From Zoroaster sp. YZ-2022 (lineage: Eukaryota > Echinodermata > Asteroidea > Forcipulatida > Zoroasteridae), in the NCBI GenBank assembly GCA_029582265.1, contig CM055826.1, forward strand, positions 37,146,127 to 37,210,126: a stretch of 64,000 nt of DNA, read 5' to 3'. A model generated the notes under the pieces. That model did not search any database. It had not been told where the DNA came from and was given only the letters and a program-made list of their open reading frames with translations. This document shows, piece by piece, positions 1 through 13,000 of this stretch. Every line of letters starts with the position of its first letter. Position 1 is the first letter of the stretch. A program made the translations under genes and the position numbers.

Positions 1-20
1 TTTCACAGGTTTTTTTTTAA

Positions 21-408
21 CCCTTCTGTGACTACAAGAGTCAAAAACAGTCAAACACTGTCAAACCTTCTGTGACTACAAGAGTCAAAAACACTGTCAA
101 ACCTTCTGTGACTACAAGAGTCAAAAACTGTCAAAATGTTGATATACTTGCCAAGGTATATCTAGTGCACTTAAAAGTCAAACACTGTCAAACCTTACGT
201 GTATTAAGTACATTTACAGGTTTAAATGAGTCGTCTCGACCGATTTTGACTGGTAAAAGCATTGTCTGGTATTGTTCAGGGTGGTCAAAATGACAGTAAA
301 AACCAGTCAAAAATGCCCCTGTGTGCACATTTGGGTCAACAGTCAAAACAGGCAGATTAGTTTTGACCACGATAACTTGCCACTAAAGTGCAGCTATAGT
401 AGGAGGGT
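21..408 (+). repeat. TTAA-type MITE family A, copy 1 (5' part tandemly repeated)
   Basis: The stretch repeats the motifs GTGACTACAAGAGTCAAAAA and CACTGTCAAACC. It then follows the same body as the better preserved copy at 12797-13104 and ends in AGGAGGGT. The first 120 bases hold short tandem re-duplications of the left end. It is non-coding; the short open frames across it come from the repeat. Confidence 0.75.
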
Positions 409-480
409 GGAATGTACACTACCGTATACCAATGTTGTACATTCCCTTTATTTATTTTTTTTTTTTATTTTTTTTTTTTT

Positions 481-1959
481 GGAGTTAAGAGAACTATAAT
501 TTTTAATGGGTTTACTAAACAATACTAAACATTTCTTTCTTGTGAAGTAATTTCTTGTGACACAATTTTGTAAGAAAAGAAAAAACTGGTTTCAAGTAAA
601 AGGTAATTGAAATAGGTTGATGACATTTTTGCATCAGGTGACGCAAGAATTGTTTTGTTTACGTTTTTTTAATCCTGGTTTGAACAAAAAATCCTATAAA
701 GAAAGTTGTGTTTATTTTTGATACTGTTCCATTTAATTGACATCACAAAAAAGCTATTTCTAACAAAGTTTAATACCACTTAAAATGAGCGGACATATAT
801 TTAATAGTAAGCCGGCAAAATTTGACACTGTTATGAGTCCGAAAATCTGACACCATGTAGCTTGGCCAAAAATATCCTGGAAGTACCGTAGTTAGTTTCA
901 GTAATCATTTTGTCAAGTTAAAATGTACACTAGTTAAAAAAATTTAAACACAAATTGTTTGGTTTATATAAACAGAATAGTGTGCTGAAAGTCCTCAAAC
1001 AAATTTTAAAAAAAATTGTCATCTAACATGATTTAAAAAATAAGTACAAATACAAGTAAGAACGAAATTTTTCCTGGAGATACAGCGCAATGAAATAAGT
1101 TCACTAACATACTAATATATTATAATACACAACATACAGACACTCATGGCTATTTCTTGAATATCAATATTTATGACTTGAGAATAAATGTGACATGAAA
1201 ACAGTGGTATCAATATAAGAGTTGAGAATAAATGAGACATGAAACAGTGACAGAACTGCAATGGGCTATATTTTGTACTTAAGTAAATGGGATACTTTCT
1301 AGGGCTGATTATAGCTCAATTAATGCGTATTCATCTGATTATAGCTCAATAATGCATATCAAATAATATTCATCAATTAATATGCATATTCATAAGGTTC
1401 TTAATACATAGGATTTAGTGAAAGAAATGTTTCAAACATTCAAATAGTTCATGAATATTCATGATGCTTAATTAGTGGAATGGACTTGATCAATGGATAG
1501 TTGTATAAAGACAGCTTAAAATCCCCCAATCTTGTGAGTTTCAAGAAGCTTTCAAAAATTATAAATGCAAGAAATTCTTATATTCCAAGATAGATTTACA
1601 GAATTTAAAAGGGTTTTTTTAAATTATTTTTCCTGAACTCGGGAATTCTTTGTACCATTGTCAAGAATATCTCACCAGTACATTATTTAAATCAAGGGAA
1701 ATGCAATTATGAAACAGAGAAATGTTACCATTATGACAGACTGGTTAAAACTTTCAGGAGCTTAATGACAGAGTCGACCATCCTTACGCCAGTTACAGTG
1801 GCTGATTTCATGGTTGTTTATATGGTCTTGGTGAAAATTCACTGAGTTAGAGAATAATAGTCCAGATGAGGGTGTTCGTTAACGAGAACTGATTAATGGA
1901 GTAACATCAGATCCTTGGAAACGTATCTAGTTTGCTTTCTGAAAGGTCTTAATCAATCA
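481..1959. other. A+T-rich stretch, nothing supported
   Basis: No open frame with recognisable protein, no tRNA-like fold and no clear repeat unit was seen. A short partial duplication of GATTATAGCTCAAT occurs near 1305-1350. It lies downstream (3') of the minus-strand hnRNP gene. Confidence 0.5.
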
Positions 1960-2500
1960 ATAATGCAGGGTCCCAAAGTGTTCATCTAGTTCTTGATCTT
2001 GAAAACATTCTGTATTATGGTGGCAAGTTCTAAGGTTCTTAAATACATCTTGATCTTAAAGCAGTCAGGTTTATTATGTAAAGTTCCATGGTTCTTATCT
2101 AGATCTTGACCATTAAGTAGTCTATGATGTAAGGTTCTTAGCTCGATCTTGATCTTAAAGCAGTCTGCATAATGATGTACAGTTCCAAGGTTCTTAGTTA
2201 GATCCTGATCTTAAAGCAGTCTGCATAATGATGTATAGTTCCAAGGTTCTTAGTTAGATGTTGATTTTAAAGCAGTCTGCATAATGATGTACAGTTCCAA
2301 GGTTCTTAGTTAGATCCTGATCTTAAAGCAGTCTGCATAATGATGTATAGTTCCAAGGTTCTTAGTTAGATGTTGATTTTAAAGCAGTCTGCATAATGAT
2401 GTACAGTTCCAAGGTTCTTAGCTAGATCTTGATCTTAAAGCAATCTGCATTATGATGTCAAGTTCCAAGGTTCTTATCTTGTTCTTGAACTGAAAGTAGT
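1960..2500 (+). repeat. 56-bp tandem repeat with 112-bp higher-order period
   Basis: The unit contains GGTTCTTAGTTAGATC, TTAAAGCAGTCTGCATAATG and ATGTACAGTTCCAA, spaced about 56 bp. Between about 2160 and 2410 two unit variants alternate (TAGATCCTGATC versus TAGATGTTGATT), which makes a 112-bp higher-order unit. Flanking units are more diverged, as expected when the array core was homogenised most recently. Confidence 0.8.
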
Positions 2501-3248
2501 CAGCGAGATTCACTGATTTTTTTGGGGGTTGAGGTCCAATATCTAGATAGCTTTCTGTACTCTGCTTGTATTATCACCGCACTATTCCAGGTATTAGGTT
2601 CGAATTAGCATCCTTCGTTCAATGAGTTTCTTTGAGAAAGTGTGAGTGATCTAAGATGACTATAATTGATGGCTAAGATGGAGTCCCACTGGTTATAGTA
2701 AGGGTAATGCTAAGATTACCGTCACATATAGATCTCTAGGAAAGGAAAAATATACAGAAATGGTGAGCATGTTTTGGATGATTGCATGTACATCAGTAAA
2801 TTAAAAAAAAAAAAATCACAATTCAACATCTATACATTATGTGTTATAAATTGAGCGAAAAAATATGCAATTTTGGCTTTTCATATTTCTAGGTCAGGAA
2901 AAATAGTTATATAAAATAGTTAATAATTATTTACATGTAGTTGATAGAATATCAAGACTTCAAAACTAGTCATTAAATTTATTTATGGGACATTTTTGGC
3001 GAAAGGGTATGACATATATATGAAAGTAATGTTGTGCAAAATCCAAAAAATAAAACATTTTAACGTTTTACACGAGTTACAATTGCAGTTTAACAAAAAA
3101 TCATTATTAATGGTGTTCCTTTCTCGATTCCGATAACGACAAAACCCACATAAGGCTGGAATGATCCTAAATATCAGTAGCCCTAATCGATCACTGAAGA
3201 CCACTCAGCTTAGAAATATGCTCAGCAAACAATTATTTCCTATGCCAC
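2501..3248. other. Non-coding stretch, nothing supported
   Basis: A+T-rich sequence with homopolymer A near 2802. Short open frames here show no family resemblance. Confidence 0.45.
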
Positions 3249-3596
3249 TTAGAGTGTCATGGTCGAGCGGTTCAGTGCATCGGATTTGTGTTCTGATGGC
3301 CGAGTCGTCAGAATGTGGGTTCGAATCCCAACCGAGACCATGGTGCTTATGTCCCTGAGCAAGACACTACCATAATTGCTTCTCTCCACCCAGGAGTAAA
3401 TGGGTACCTGTGAGGGCAGAGTTGGTTGTTGTGTTTGATTAGCCATATATGCGCCGAAATAGCAGCAATTGAGCTGTATACTCCCCAGGGAACTGAGATG
3501 GTTTCAGGAATGATTTATGCGCCTGATGAGCAGGGGTAATAATGTAATGCGCCTTGAGCACCAGTTTGGTGCATACATGCGCTGTATTATATTATT
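3249..3596 (+). mobile_element. tRNA-derived SINE, full-length
   Basis: The head resembles a class II tRNA (tRNA-Leu-like): an A-box region TGGTCGAGCGG, a B box GGTTCGAATCCC, and pairing ends. The body includes TTGAGCAAGACACT, CTTCTCTCCACCCAGGAGTA, and a 3' domain GCGCCTTGAGCACCAGTTTG. It ends in an ATT-rich microsatellite tail. Several relatives of both orientations occur in this window. Confidence 0.85.
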
Positions 3597-3604
3597 ATTA
3601 AAAT

Positions 3605-3875
3605 TAGGGCTGTGCATTTTCGGATATTTTTGGAACTCGATACCCGACATCAGGAAACTTCGGATACCCGGATACCCGTTTTCATTTTTGTAGAAAACAT
3701 GCCTCCGGTGGTGCACAAATACATGTACTGTAAATGGTAACAAAATTGACTTTTATAATACAGAGGATACCATACTATCTATCTTTTCTTTATTGGAGTG
3801 TAATCTCTTGAATATAAAGATGGAACCAGGTAATGACCATTTCGGTCGGGTATCCGGATACCCGGCTCAGCCCTA
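3605..3875. mobile_element. hAT-like MITE with exact 8-bp TSD
   Basis: The ends are TAGGGCTG and CAGCCCTA. They are flanked by the identical 8-mer ATTAAAAT at 3597-3604 and 3876-3883. Terminal TAGGGCTG and an 8-bp duplication fit the hAT superfamily. The interior holds GGATACCCGG-type palindromic motifs. It inserted into the ATT tail of the preceding SINE. Diverged relatives lie near 12180, 13635, 14220, 33058 and 38900. Confidence 0.85.
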
Positions 3876-4019
3876 ATTAAAATTAAGTACCAACATCCGA
3901 CATCACTGATAGAACATGTGATATTAGTTGGTTTTTTTCAAACACAAAATAAGGTCCATTTTTAAATCAAACAGCTGACCTACACCTACCTTTAACGATA
4001 CCCAATGCAGTCACATAAT

Positions 4020-4066
4020 CTAGTATGGTTGCCCTCCGCCGTAACTTCCATAGCTGTCACCGTAAC
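4020..4066 (-). CDS. hnRNP A/B-like gene, last coding exon (7)
   Basis: The acceptor TTGTCAG precedes GTTACGG. The exon completes a split Gly codon and encodes GYGDSYGSYGGGQPY followed by TAG. This Gly/Tyr-rich end with a terminal tyrosine is typical of hnRNP A/B tails. The 3' UTR lies below 4020; its end was not located. Confidence 0.88.
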
Positions 4067-7000
4067 CTGACAAGATACACAAAGGTCATAGGTCAATCCT
4101 TCAAGCATTTTCTGAGGAGATATTTGTCTATGGTTAGCATACTCCAATGGCGATGGTGGATTACGGAGGGCACAAATGGGGAGGGGGGGTGGCACCCCAG
4201 AAATATGAGAATAGATGATTATTACATGTACCTCTACCGACGTAAGTCGCGCGGAGGTAATGCATTCAGTTTATGGTGTAAACTGAGGACTTATAACAAA
4301 TGGGAACAATGGGTCCTCGGTTGGTGGTTATTGTTGGCAAATGTCCCCGGTTGTAAAACGTGTACAAATCAAATGGGAGATGTCCAACAACAAAGAGAAC
4401 AAAAGAGGGGCTAATTTCACAGAGCTGCTTAGCAGATAAAAATTGCTTACCAGAAAAATTTGCTTAGCGGATTTCGTTGGTTACCAGCCAGATTGTCATA
4501 CAAAATGTACGCATTTTGGCTGGTAGTGTTTTATGTTGCTTAGCAAAAATATTTGCTGAGCAAAATTCTCTGCTTATAATAGCAGCTCTATGAAATTGGC
4601 AGAAAAAATTGCTTACTAGAAAAATTTGCTTAGCAGATTTCGTTGGTTACCAGCCAAACTTTCAAACAAAATGTATGCATTTTGGCTGGTAGTCTGTTTT
4701 ATATTACTTAGCAAAAATATTTGCTTAGCAAAATTCTCTGCTTTTAGCAGCTCTATGAAATTGGCTCCTGGTGTACACTAAAACATGCAAACAGATCACC
4801 AAAGTTATTCACAGTACTAAATGCCTTATCATACCCGCATTCACATACCTTGCCACATCCGATTATTTAGAGGAAAGGTACAATATTGGTAATTAATTAA
4901 CCCTCCTACAATCAGTGCAATTTTTGAAACAACCCATTCAGGCCACTCCAAGCCATTGCCAGTGGCCTCCTATGGTTACCCTTCTGTGCACTGTCACACC
5001 ACCGAGATTGCAGGGTAAAGTGGTCTCCCATTGATACATTGCAGGCCATACTAATATGTTCAAACATTTACAGTGGCCTTGGGTGGCACACAGTTGATTT
5101 TGTAAGATTACTTGGAAAGGACAGCAGGCTTGTACATGTATGTACTGAAGGTTGCTCAAGAGCAGAATTTTGTGAATCGTGTGTAGGAAGGTTAATAGAT
5201 TATCAAATTAAATAAGCATACTTGATGTGAAGTTGGTGTGTAACATGAAAGATTATTCTGTCTGGAGTGCTTTCACATGTGGTTATTACCACAGGAAATC
5301 ATGTGGTATTCCGGCCTGTCATATAGAAACCTTGTTTCAATATCTTGTGGTAGTTCATGTGGTAATTAGCAATACCACAGGACATTCGTTTCCTGTGGTT
5401 ATTAACCACAGGAAACCATGTGGTATTCCTGTCATACTGAGAGACCAATTTCAAAATCTTGTGGTAGTTCATTTGGTAATTAGTAATACCACAGTAATAC
5501 CACAGTAGTACCACAGTAGTACCACAGGACATTTTTGTGAGAGATCTTAGAGAACAAATGCGACCGCTTCATCGAAATGAGGAATATCCCCCAAATTTTA
5601 CATTTTGTGATATGGGTATCAACTTCAAGAGAATTTAATGGGCTTTCTGATGATGCCAGACATTCATTTTTGGTTCATTTCATTCCTGTGTTAGGAAGTG
5701 ATAAATTGATAATGTAATAATAATGCAGTGAAGCACCGTTTGTGAACTTTGGAAGTCCATTACACGGAAACATGTGTTGGGAGACATTCCTCATTTCGAT
5801 GGAGCGGGTCACAAATATTACGTAACAAGCTCTGAAGAACTGCAAATAAGTGTTGGTTCTGAAAAGAACCGGTGGTGAGATCACTCAACATTTCGATCAA
5901 TATTCGCACCGTGCATGAGCTTTCGAGGGCACATGTTGCTCGATCACTGGGGGAGAAAGGGCAGCGTTAGTGCATTGCGTTGGCATACTCTGCAGTTTGA
6001 ACGTGAGGAATATCTCCAGGGGTACATGCACGAGTAGTACCGCAACATACGCCAATGAAGTGTACGCACAACGCTAAATGGATGCCAAAGTGGCTATCAT
6101 CAAGACACTGAGTGTAAGCTTGGGCGATATTGATTTTTTTCATCCACGATATATCGGCAAACATATATCGCGATTTCCGATAGTATCGCGATTATTTTTT
6201 TCATTCATGCATGATTGCTTTAGAGCTGATAACCACAGGTATGTACCACTCTACAAGCATCACAATAAATCACAAATTCGTTTGCATAGCGTGTATTTAC
6301 TGCTGAAGTAGTTTCTCACTTCCAAAAGCTGAAAAGACTGCTAATTTTGTTTCCATGGAATTTCTGAATTGACTCACAATTTTGTTAATCGCAATTTGTC
6401 GATATCTCGATAACTTTAAAAAAAGGTTCTCGATATCGCAATCGAATAAACAAGGTATCGCGATATTCGATATTATCGTGTTATCACCCAAGCTTAAATG
6501 GGTGCAAATTCACCGCTAGAGGGTTACGATGTAGGCTGAGCAGATATGCTGATTGTCTTCAGGAGAATGCCAGACTCTGGACTCTATTTTGGTCGATAAC
6601 ACGATAATATCGAATATCGCGATACCTTTTTTGTTCAATTACGATATCGAGAAGCTTCTTAAGTTATCGAGATATTGGCAAATTGCGATTAAAAATATAT
6701 ATCGCGATTAAAAAAAAAAAATTGCCATTGTGAGTCAAGTCAGAAATTTCATTGAAACAAAATTATGAGTCTTTTCAGCTTTTGAAAGCAAGAAACAAAA
6801 GTGAACTACTTCAGAAGTACATACACACTATGCAAACGAATTTGTGATTTATTGTGATGCTTGTAGAGGGGTACATACCTGTGGTTATTGGCTCTAAAGC
6901 AATCATGCATGAATGAAAAAAAAATTGCGATACTATCGGAAATCACGATATATGTTTGCCAATATATTGTGGATGAAAAAAAATCGATATCGCTCAAGCT

Positions 7001-10000
7001 TACTTGATCCCGACGCTGGTGTAGCTCAATAAGTGAGCACTTATCGTGACAAAACTTTCGCAGGTTAGCTTTATGACATATAACTTGAAATCTAGATATT
7101 TGAAATGAATGCATGTTTCCAAATACCAGTGTTGTACCTTCCCTTTAACCCTCCTATGACTGCAAGGGTCAAAATCAGTCCAAATGTTGATATACTTGCC
7201 AAGGTACATGTATATCTAGTGCACTTAAAAGTCAAACACTGTCAAACCTTCTGTGACTACAAGGGTCAAAATCAGTCCAAATGTTGATATACTTGCCAAG
7301 GTATATCTAGTGCACTTAAAAGTCAAACACTGTCAAACCTTCTGTGACTACAAGGGTCAAAATCAGTCCAAATGTTGATATACTTGCCAAGGTATATCTA
7401 GTGCACTTAAAAGTCAAACACTGTCAAACCTTCTATGACTACAAGGGTCAAAATCAGTCAAAATGTTGATATTCTTGCCAAGGTATATCTAAGGTAAAAC
7501 TTGTAGCTTTGCATGGTGAAAAGGATAAGTCTGTTTGCGGTGACATCATGTGAAATTCTCAATTGAGTAGTAATTAGTTCTGAAAAGAACTCGATGTTTC
7601 GATCAGTATGCTCTGATCGTCCTCAAGGTATATCTAGTGCACGTGTACTAAGTACATTTACATGTTAAAATGAGTCGACCGATTTTGACTGGTAAAAGCA
7701 TTGTCTGGTATTGTTGAGGGTGGTCAAAATGACAGTCAAAACCAGTCAAAAATGCCCCCGTGTGCACATTTGGGTCAACAGTCAAAACAGGCAGTTGACT
7801 GATTTTGACCTCTATAGCTACTTACCACTAATAGTGCAGATAGAGTAGGAGGGTGGATGAGTTAGATATTGGGCACATTATCGTGAAAGTGCATGTACAT
7901 ATATCTATAATGTTCAAGAAGTTGTACAAAAAGAATTTAGTGTGTGATTTTTTGCACTAACCTTCTCGAACAGGGCCGTAATTGGATTTCCCACCGCCAT
8001 AGCTGGATCCCATGTCATATCCACCGCCACCACTACCCCAGTCTAATAACAAAAATGATTTTTTTTTTTTTTTTTTTTTAATTATATGATTGGTACAGTA
8101 ATTCAAAGTTGAAAATTTAATGAAGACTTTACTTATATGTACGGTAAACTTGACAATAGTATTAACCCTTGTATACATGCAGTCTCCAAAAAACAAACTG
8201 CTAAGTACACAATGCTTTTTGTATGCATGCCTCAAAATATTGCATACTGTACACAAGAATGGTACATGGATACCCCAAAATGCCCCTGGGTATGGGACAA
8301 AAACAAAGTGTTCTGACCTTCACACAGTATGTGTATACCCCAAGTTACTGCACTGGTTTATTTCAAGTTAGCCTTGCAATGAAACAAAGCAGGTGGCTGC
8401 TTCAGTTTACCTCATCTCTCTAAAAAGCCTTGGGCTATGCCATTAATCTTTAGATAAGAAAGCGTGTACCCCAATATGTCCCAGTTGAGACATTTTGAAG
8501 TATGGGTACACTTTGTAAAGAACAACACTGATAATAGGAGGGTTAATCTTACCGAGATTAATCTTGTCTGAGACACTGTCATTTTTAAGAAAAGTTAAAT
8601 AATTTCCCGTTCGAATTTAGGAAATTGTCTTAATTCCACATAAGAATTAATATAATAAATCTGAATGCATTTTCATTAATTACTCTGATAAGTCGAGGTT
8701 GGTTGTAAATATATCTTGATTCAAAGAGAGTAAGCATACTCATAGAAGCAGTTTGGCCAACATTACCAATGTTGTACCTTCCCTTCAATGTATATCTTGA
8801 TTCAAAGAGAGTAAGCATACTCATAGAAGCAGTTTTGTCAACATTACCAATGCTGTACCTTCCCTTCAATGTATATCTTGATTCAAAGAGAGTAAGCATA
8901 CTCATAGAAGCAGTTTGGCCAACATTACCAATGTTGTACCTTCCCTTCAATGTATATCTTGATTCAAAGAGAGTAAGCATACTCATAGAACAGGGTTCGT
9001 ACGGGTCATGGAAAACCTGGAAAGTCAGGGAATTTTGCTTTTGCATTTTCCAGGCCTTGAAAGTCATGGGAAAAGGGTAAACTTCTTTAAAAGTCATGGA
9101 AAGTCATGGAATTTTAAGACTTATTAAAACCAGTTCGCGTCGGAGGCCGTGTACACACGCAATTTTTTTTCGCACCACGGATCGGAGAGCGTCTAAACAC
9201 GCCATAGGAAACTCGGGAATATTTGTATGCATGCTCGGTTGACGTGTAACGAGCCACATGCGTAAAGTGACGTGCACAGAAGACGTGACCACACGCTGTG
9301 GAAGCTTCCATTGTCCTTTCGGGTGAGGTGAAAACACGCCATTTTGGCAGAGCTCGTGCTTCGGTTGACGTGTTATTGTGCAACACTTGTTCGGCACAAG
9401 AGCGGGGGCCGTGTAAACGCGCTCGCTTCACATGGGTGGTTGTGTGGGGGCATTCGTAAACCTGTTCCACACCTTTGTCTTTGTCTCCATTGAAATCTGT
9501 AAAGCTGCGGTATACTAAGATTTCTATAGACCAATTACCGTGCACCATTGTCCCATTGTTACTCGGTACCACGCCACTCGGATAATGAGGAAGGAATCCT
9601 TCCTCCATGCTCGGTTGACATGTAAATACGACGAAGAATTCTTTCGAGGGCTCGGTGGACTTCTAAAGACGCAACACCAAATACGCCCTCCTGGCTATAA
9701 TTCCCACGGAAAACTCGCCAATTTATCTGCTAATAAGCTAAATGGGGGTGTCTCGTCTTAGTTTCATTGACGTAACCCAAAAAAAATTCACGCAAAAAAA
9801 TAAAAACGTGTTTGTGTGTGAAAAAGAAACCCGCACAGGGGCCCAGAAAAACTTTATTCCCGATGCAAACTGGTTTTAAAAGAAAAAGAAACAAGACAAC
9901 CGGCAACCAAAAAGACACAATTTCTGGGTCGCAAGTTCACATCAAAGAAATGTCTGCCGACTTTGGAATGTTGAATGTATCAATTTGGGATTAGAGCCAA

Positions 10001-13000
10001 TACAAGAGTTGGGGCTATTGTTCACTTGACAATGACTGACAGGTTGTGGTTTTACACTCCCATGCCCAGACCAAGAGACAATAACCTCTGGGACCTGGTT
10101 CTTGGCTGGTTTACAAGCTATTATAAACTAAACACGCATGGGTCCCACTCTGCCTGGCACGCGGGTACTCCGCTCATCTGGTTTTTGCCTAAGCAGAGTG
10201 GTAGCGGAACCAGTGTCGTTTAACGTTGAATGCTTATAAATAGATCGTGGCAGGCCGCATAGTTACAAATGCGGTGCATCAAAAACATTCTCTTGAAAAG
10301 AAACAAAGTTGCCGGCCAATTAAAATGTATCAATAAAGCTTCCTTCAAGATGAAATAAATCCCTCAGTGGCAACAAATTATTGTTGTTCACAATTAGTTC
10401 TCGAACTGAACAAAGGAAATTTTGGTTTTTTTTTTTTTTCACCATGGAATAAATTATAGCGTATCGATAGCGTATCGGCCGATTTATAGCGTATCGGTAT
10501 TTTTTATAGCGTATATCGGGCATGCCTGGCTAGAACACTGGTGTTATGCGAATCTACTTAGATTCGCATTGTTAATGTTGGGCGCAAATCTTCGCGCGAA
10601 TCGAAAAGTCATGTAAAAGTCATGGAATACTTGTTGTAAAGGTCATGGAAAGTCATGGAATTATCTAAGTAAAAAAGTGTACGAACCCTGTAGAAGCAGT
10701 TTGGCCAACATTACCAATGCTGTACCTTCCCTTCAATGTATATCTTGATTCAAAGAGAGTAAGCATACTCATAGAAGCAGTTTGGCCAACATTACCAATG
10801 CTGTACCTTCCCTTCAATGTATATCTTGATTCAAAGAGAGTAAGCATACTCATAGAAGCAGTTTGGCCAACATTACCAATGTTGTACCTTCCCTTCAATG
10901 TATATCTTGATTCAAAGAGAGTAAGCATACTCATAGAAGCAGTTTTGCCAACATTACCAATGTTGTACCTTCCCTTCAATGTATATCTTGATTCAAAGAG
11001 AGTAAGCATACTCATAGAAGCAGTTTTGCCAACATTACCAATGTTGTACCTTCCCTTCAATGTATATCTTGATTCAAAGAGTAAGCATACTCATAGAAGC
11101 AGTTTTGCCAACATTACCAATGTTGTACCTTCCCTTCAATGTATATCTTGATTCAAAGAGAGTAAGCATACTCATAGAAGCAGTTTGCCAACATTACCAA
11201 TGTTGTACCTTCCCTTCAATGTATATCTTGATTCAAAGAGAGTAAGCATACTCATAGAAGCAGTTTTGCCAACATTACCAATGCTGTACCTTCCCTTCAA
11301 TGTATATCTTGATTCAAAGAGAGTAAGCATACTCAGAGAAGCAATTTTGCCAACATTACTAAAGTTATACCATTCCTTTAACTGTTGTTTTTGTAATTAC
11401 ACAGATGACACTAAACTTACTGTCATAACCGTTGCCACCTGAATATTGACTGCCATATGATCCACCGCCTCGACCCCCTCGGCCACCACGTCGTCCTCGA
11501 CCACCACCGCCTCGACTGCCCCCACTGTATCTATCATAGCTATCTCCTCCGTATGAGTCACCACCACCACCACCACCACCATAACCCGAGTTATAGTCAC
11601 CACCTGAATATCCACCGTAGCCACCTAGGGACATTGCAAATACGTTTCAGGAGTGTGATATGTAAAAAATCCTGAAAAATGGGTAGCGGGCCTGGGTCTC
11701 CCTTTGGTCTAGAGGACAAGACCCCTGAACCTACTGGATGTTTAATTTTGGAGGATTTACAGACTCTCTACATCCCCACAAACAGGAAACTAGAGGTTTG
11801 GACACAACACAGGCCTACTTCTTTCTTTCGTTGAAGGTTACTTCTCTTCTTTCAAGAAAATTCTGAGGTAAAGGGTGATTTATAAAAACATTTATCTAAA
11901 AACATTTTTAGACAAAGGGAGAAACAGAAAATCCTGAAATCAGAAAAAATCCAGAGAAATCACAGGCCTGAAGTGTCTCAAGTGGATCCTAAAAATTTGT
12001 GGATCCTTAAAAAGCACTAGAATACGAATGATTTGAGATTTTGGATGGTGGAAGATCCAACTAGTTTGGGGGTCACACAATCAACTTCATTAGCGGATTC
12101 ATTTGGCCGTTTACCCCTGTTTTTTTGCCATGTGCCCCACCCTCCTTTTTGGAGACCCTGGGTCCGCCCCCGATCCCCGAATCACAGGCCTGGTTTTTCC
12201 AAAATTGTTTACAGGTACCCAGGTATCTGAAGATTTCAAATCTCGGGTATCCGGTTCCCGAAATAAACGAAAATGCACAGCCCTACATTAAGTGTACGCA
12301 CAACGCTCACTTGACGCCAAAGTGGCTAATCATCAAGACACTGGGTGCAATTTCACCGCTAGAGGGCTACGATGTGAACAGAGAGAACAGGAATGGAAGT
12401 GGAGCCAAAACTTACCACCACCTCGACCCCTTCCGCCTCCCCGACCACCACGGGAACCTCCTCGAGCACCGCCGGACTCGTTCTCTTTCGGTAAGGCCTT
12501 CTTAGAAACAAATTTGATGCCGTTTATTTCGTGGTTCTCGATGACTGCAAAATAAACACACAAAAAACAGGGTGAAGTAAACATGGGTGTAAAAGAAACG
12601 GTTGCCCGGGGCAACCTAAAGTGGGACAACCTGTTACCCATTGGTCAACCTCAATATTTTCCGCAAATCATATACAAATTTTAAAGACTTTGATTTTGAA
12701 GATTAAAAACAAATTAGGAAAATCTAAATCAACCAACCTTTTGACAACTATTTGGTGAAATACCTCATATCAAAGGTTTTGTTTTCCTTTCTTTAACCCT
12801 CCTACTACTACAAGGGTAAAAATCTGTCAAAATGTCGATATACTTGCCAAGGTATATCTAGTGCATTTAAAAGTCGAACACTGTCAAACCTTACGTGTAG
12901 CAAGTACATTTACAGGTCAAAATGAGTCAACAGCTTTTGACTGGTAAAAACATTGTCTGGTATTGTTGAGGGTGGTCAAAATGACAGTAAAAACCAGTCA

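Noticed and set aside
7957..8256. 99-codon minus ORF extending beyond hnRNP exon 6
   Set aside because: Only 7962-8042 fits the splice sites and Gly-rich family pattern; the rest is intron with a T run.
8630..11245. Repeat-protein-like frames of 103-155 codons
   Set aside because: They translate the 81-bp satellite on either strand; the composition is not protein-like and both strands are open.
8709..11375. Possible CRISPR-like array
   Set aside because: Units are contiguous with no unique spacers, and the sequence is eukaryotic.
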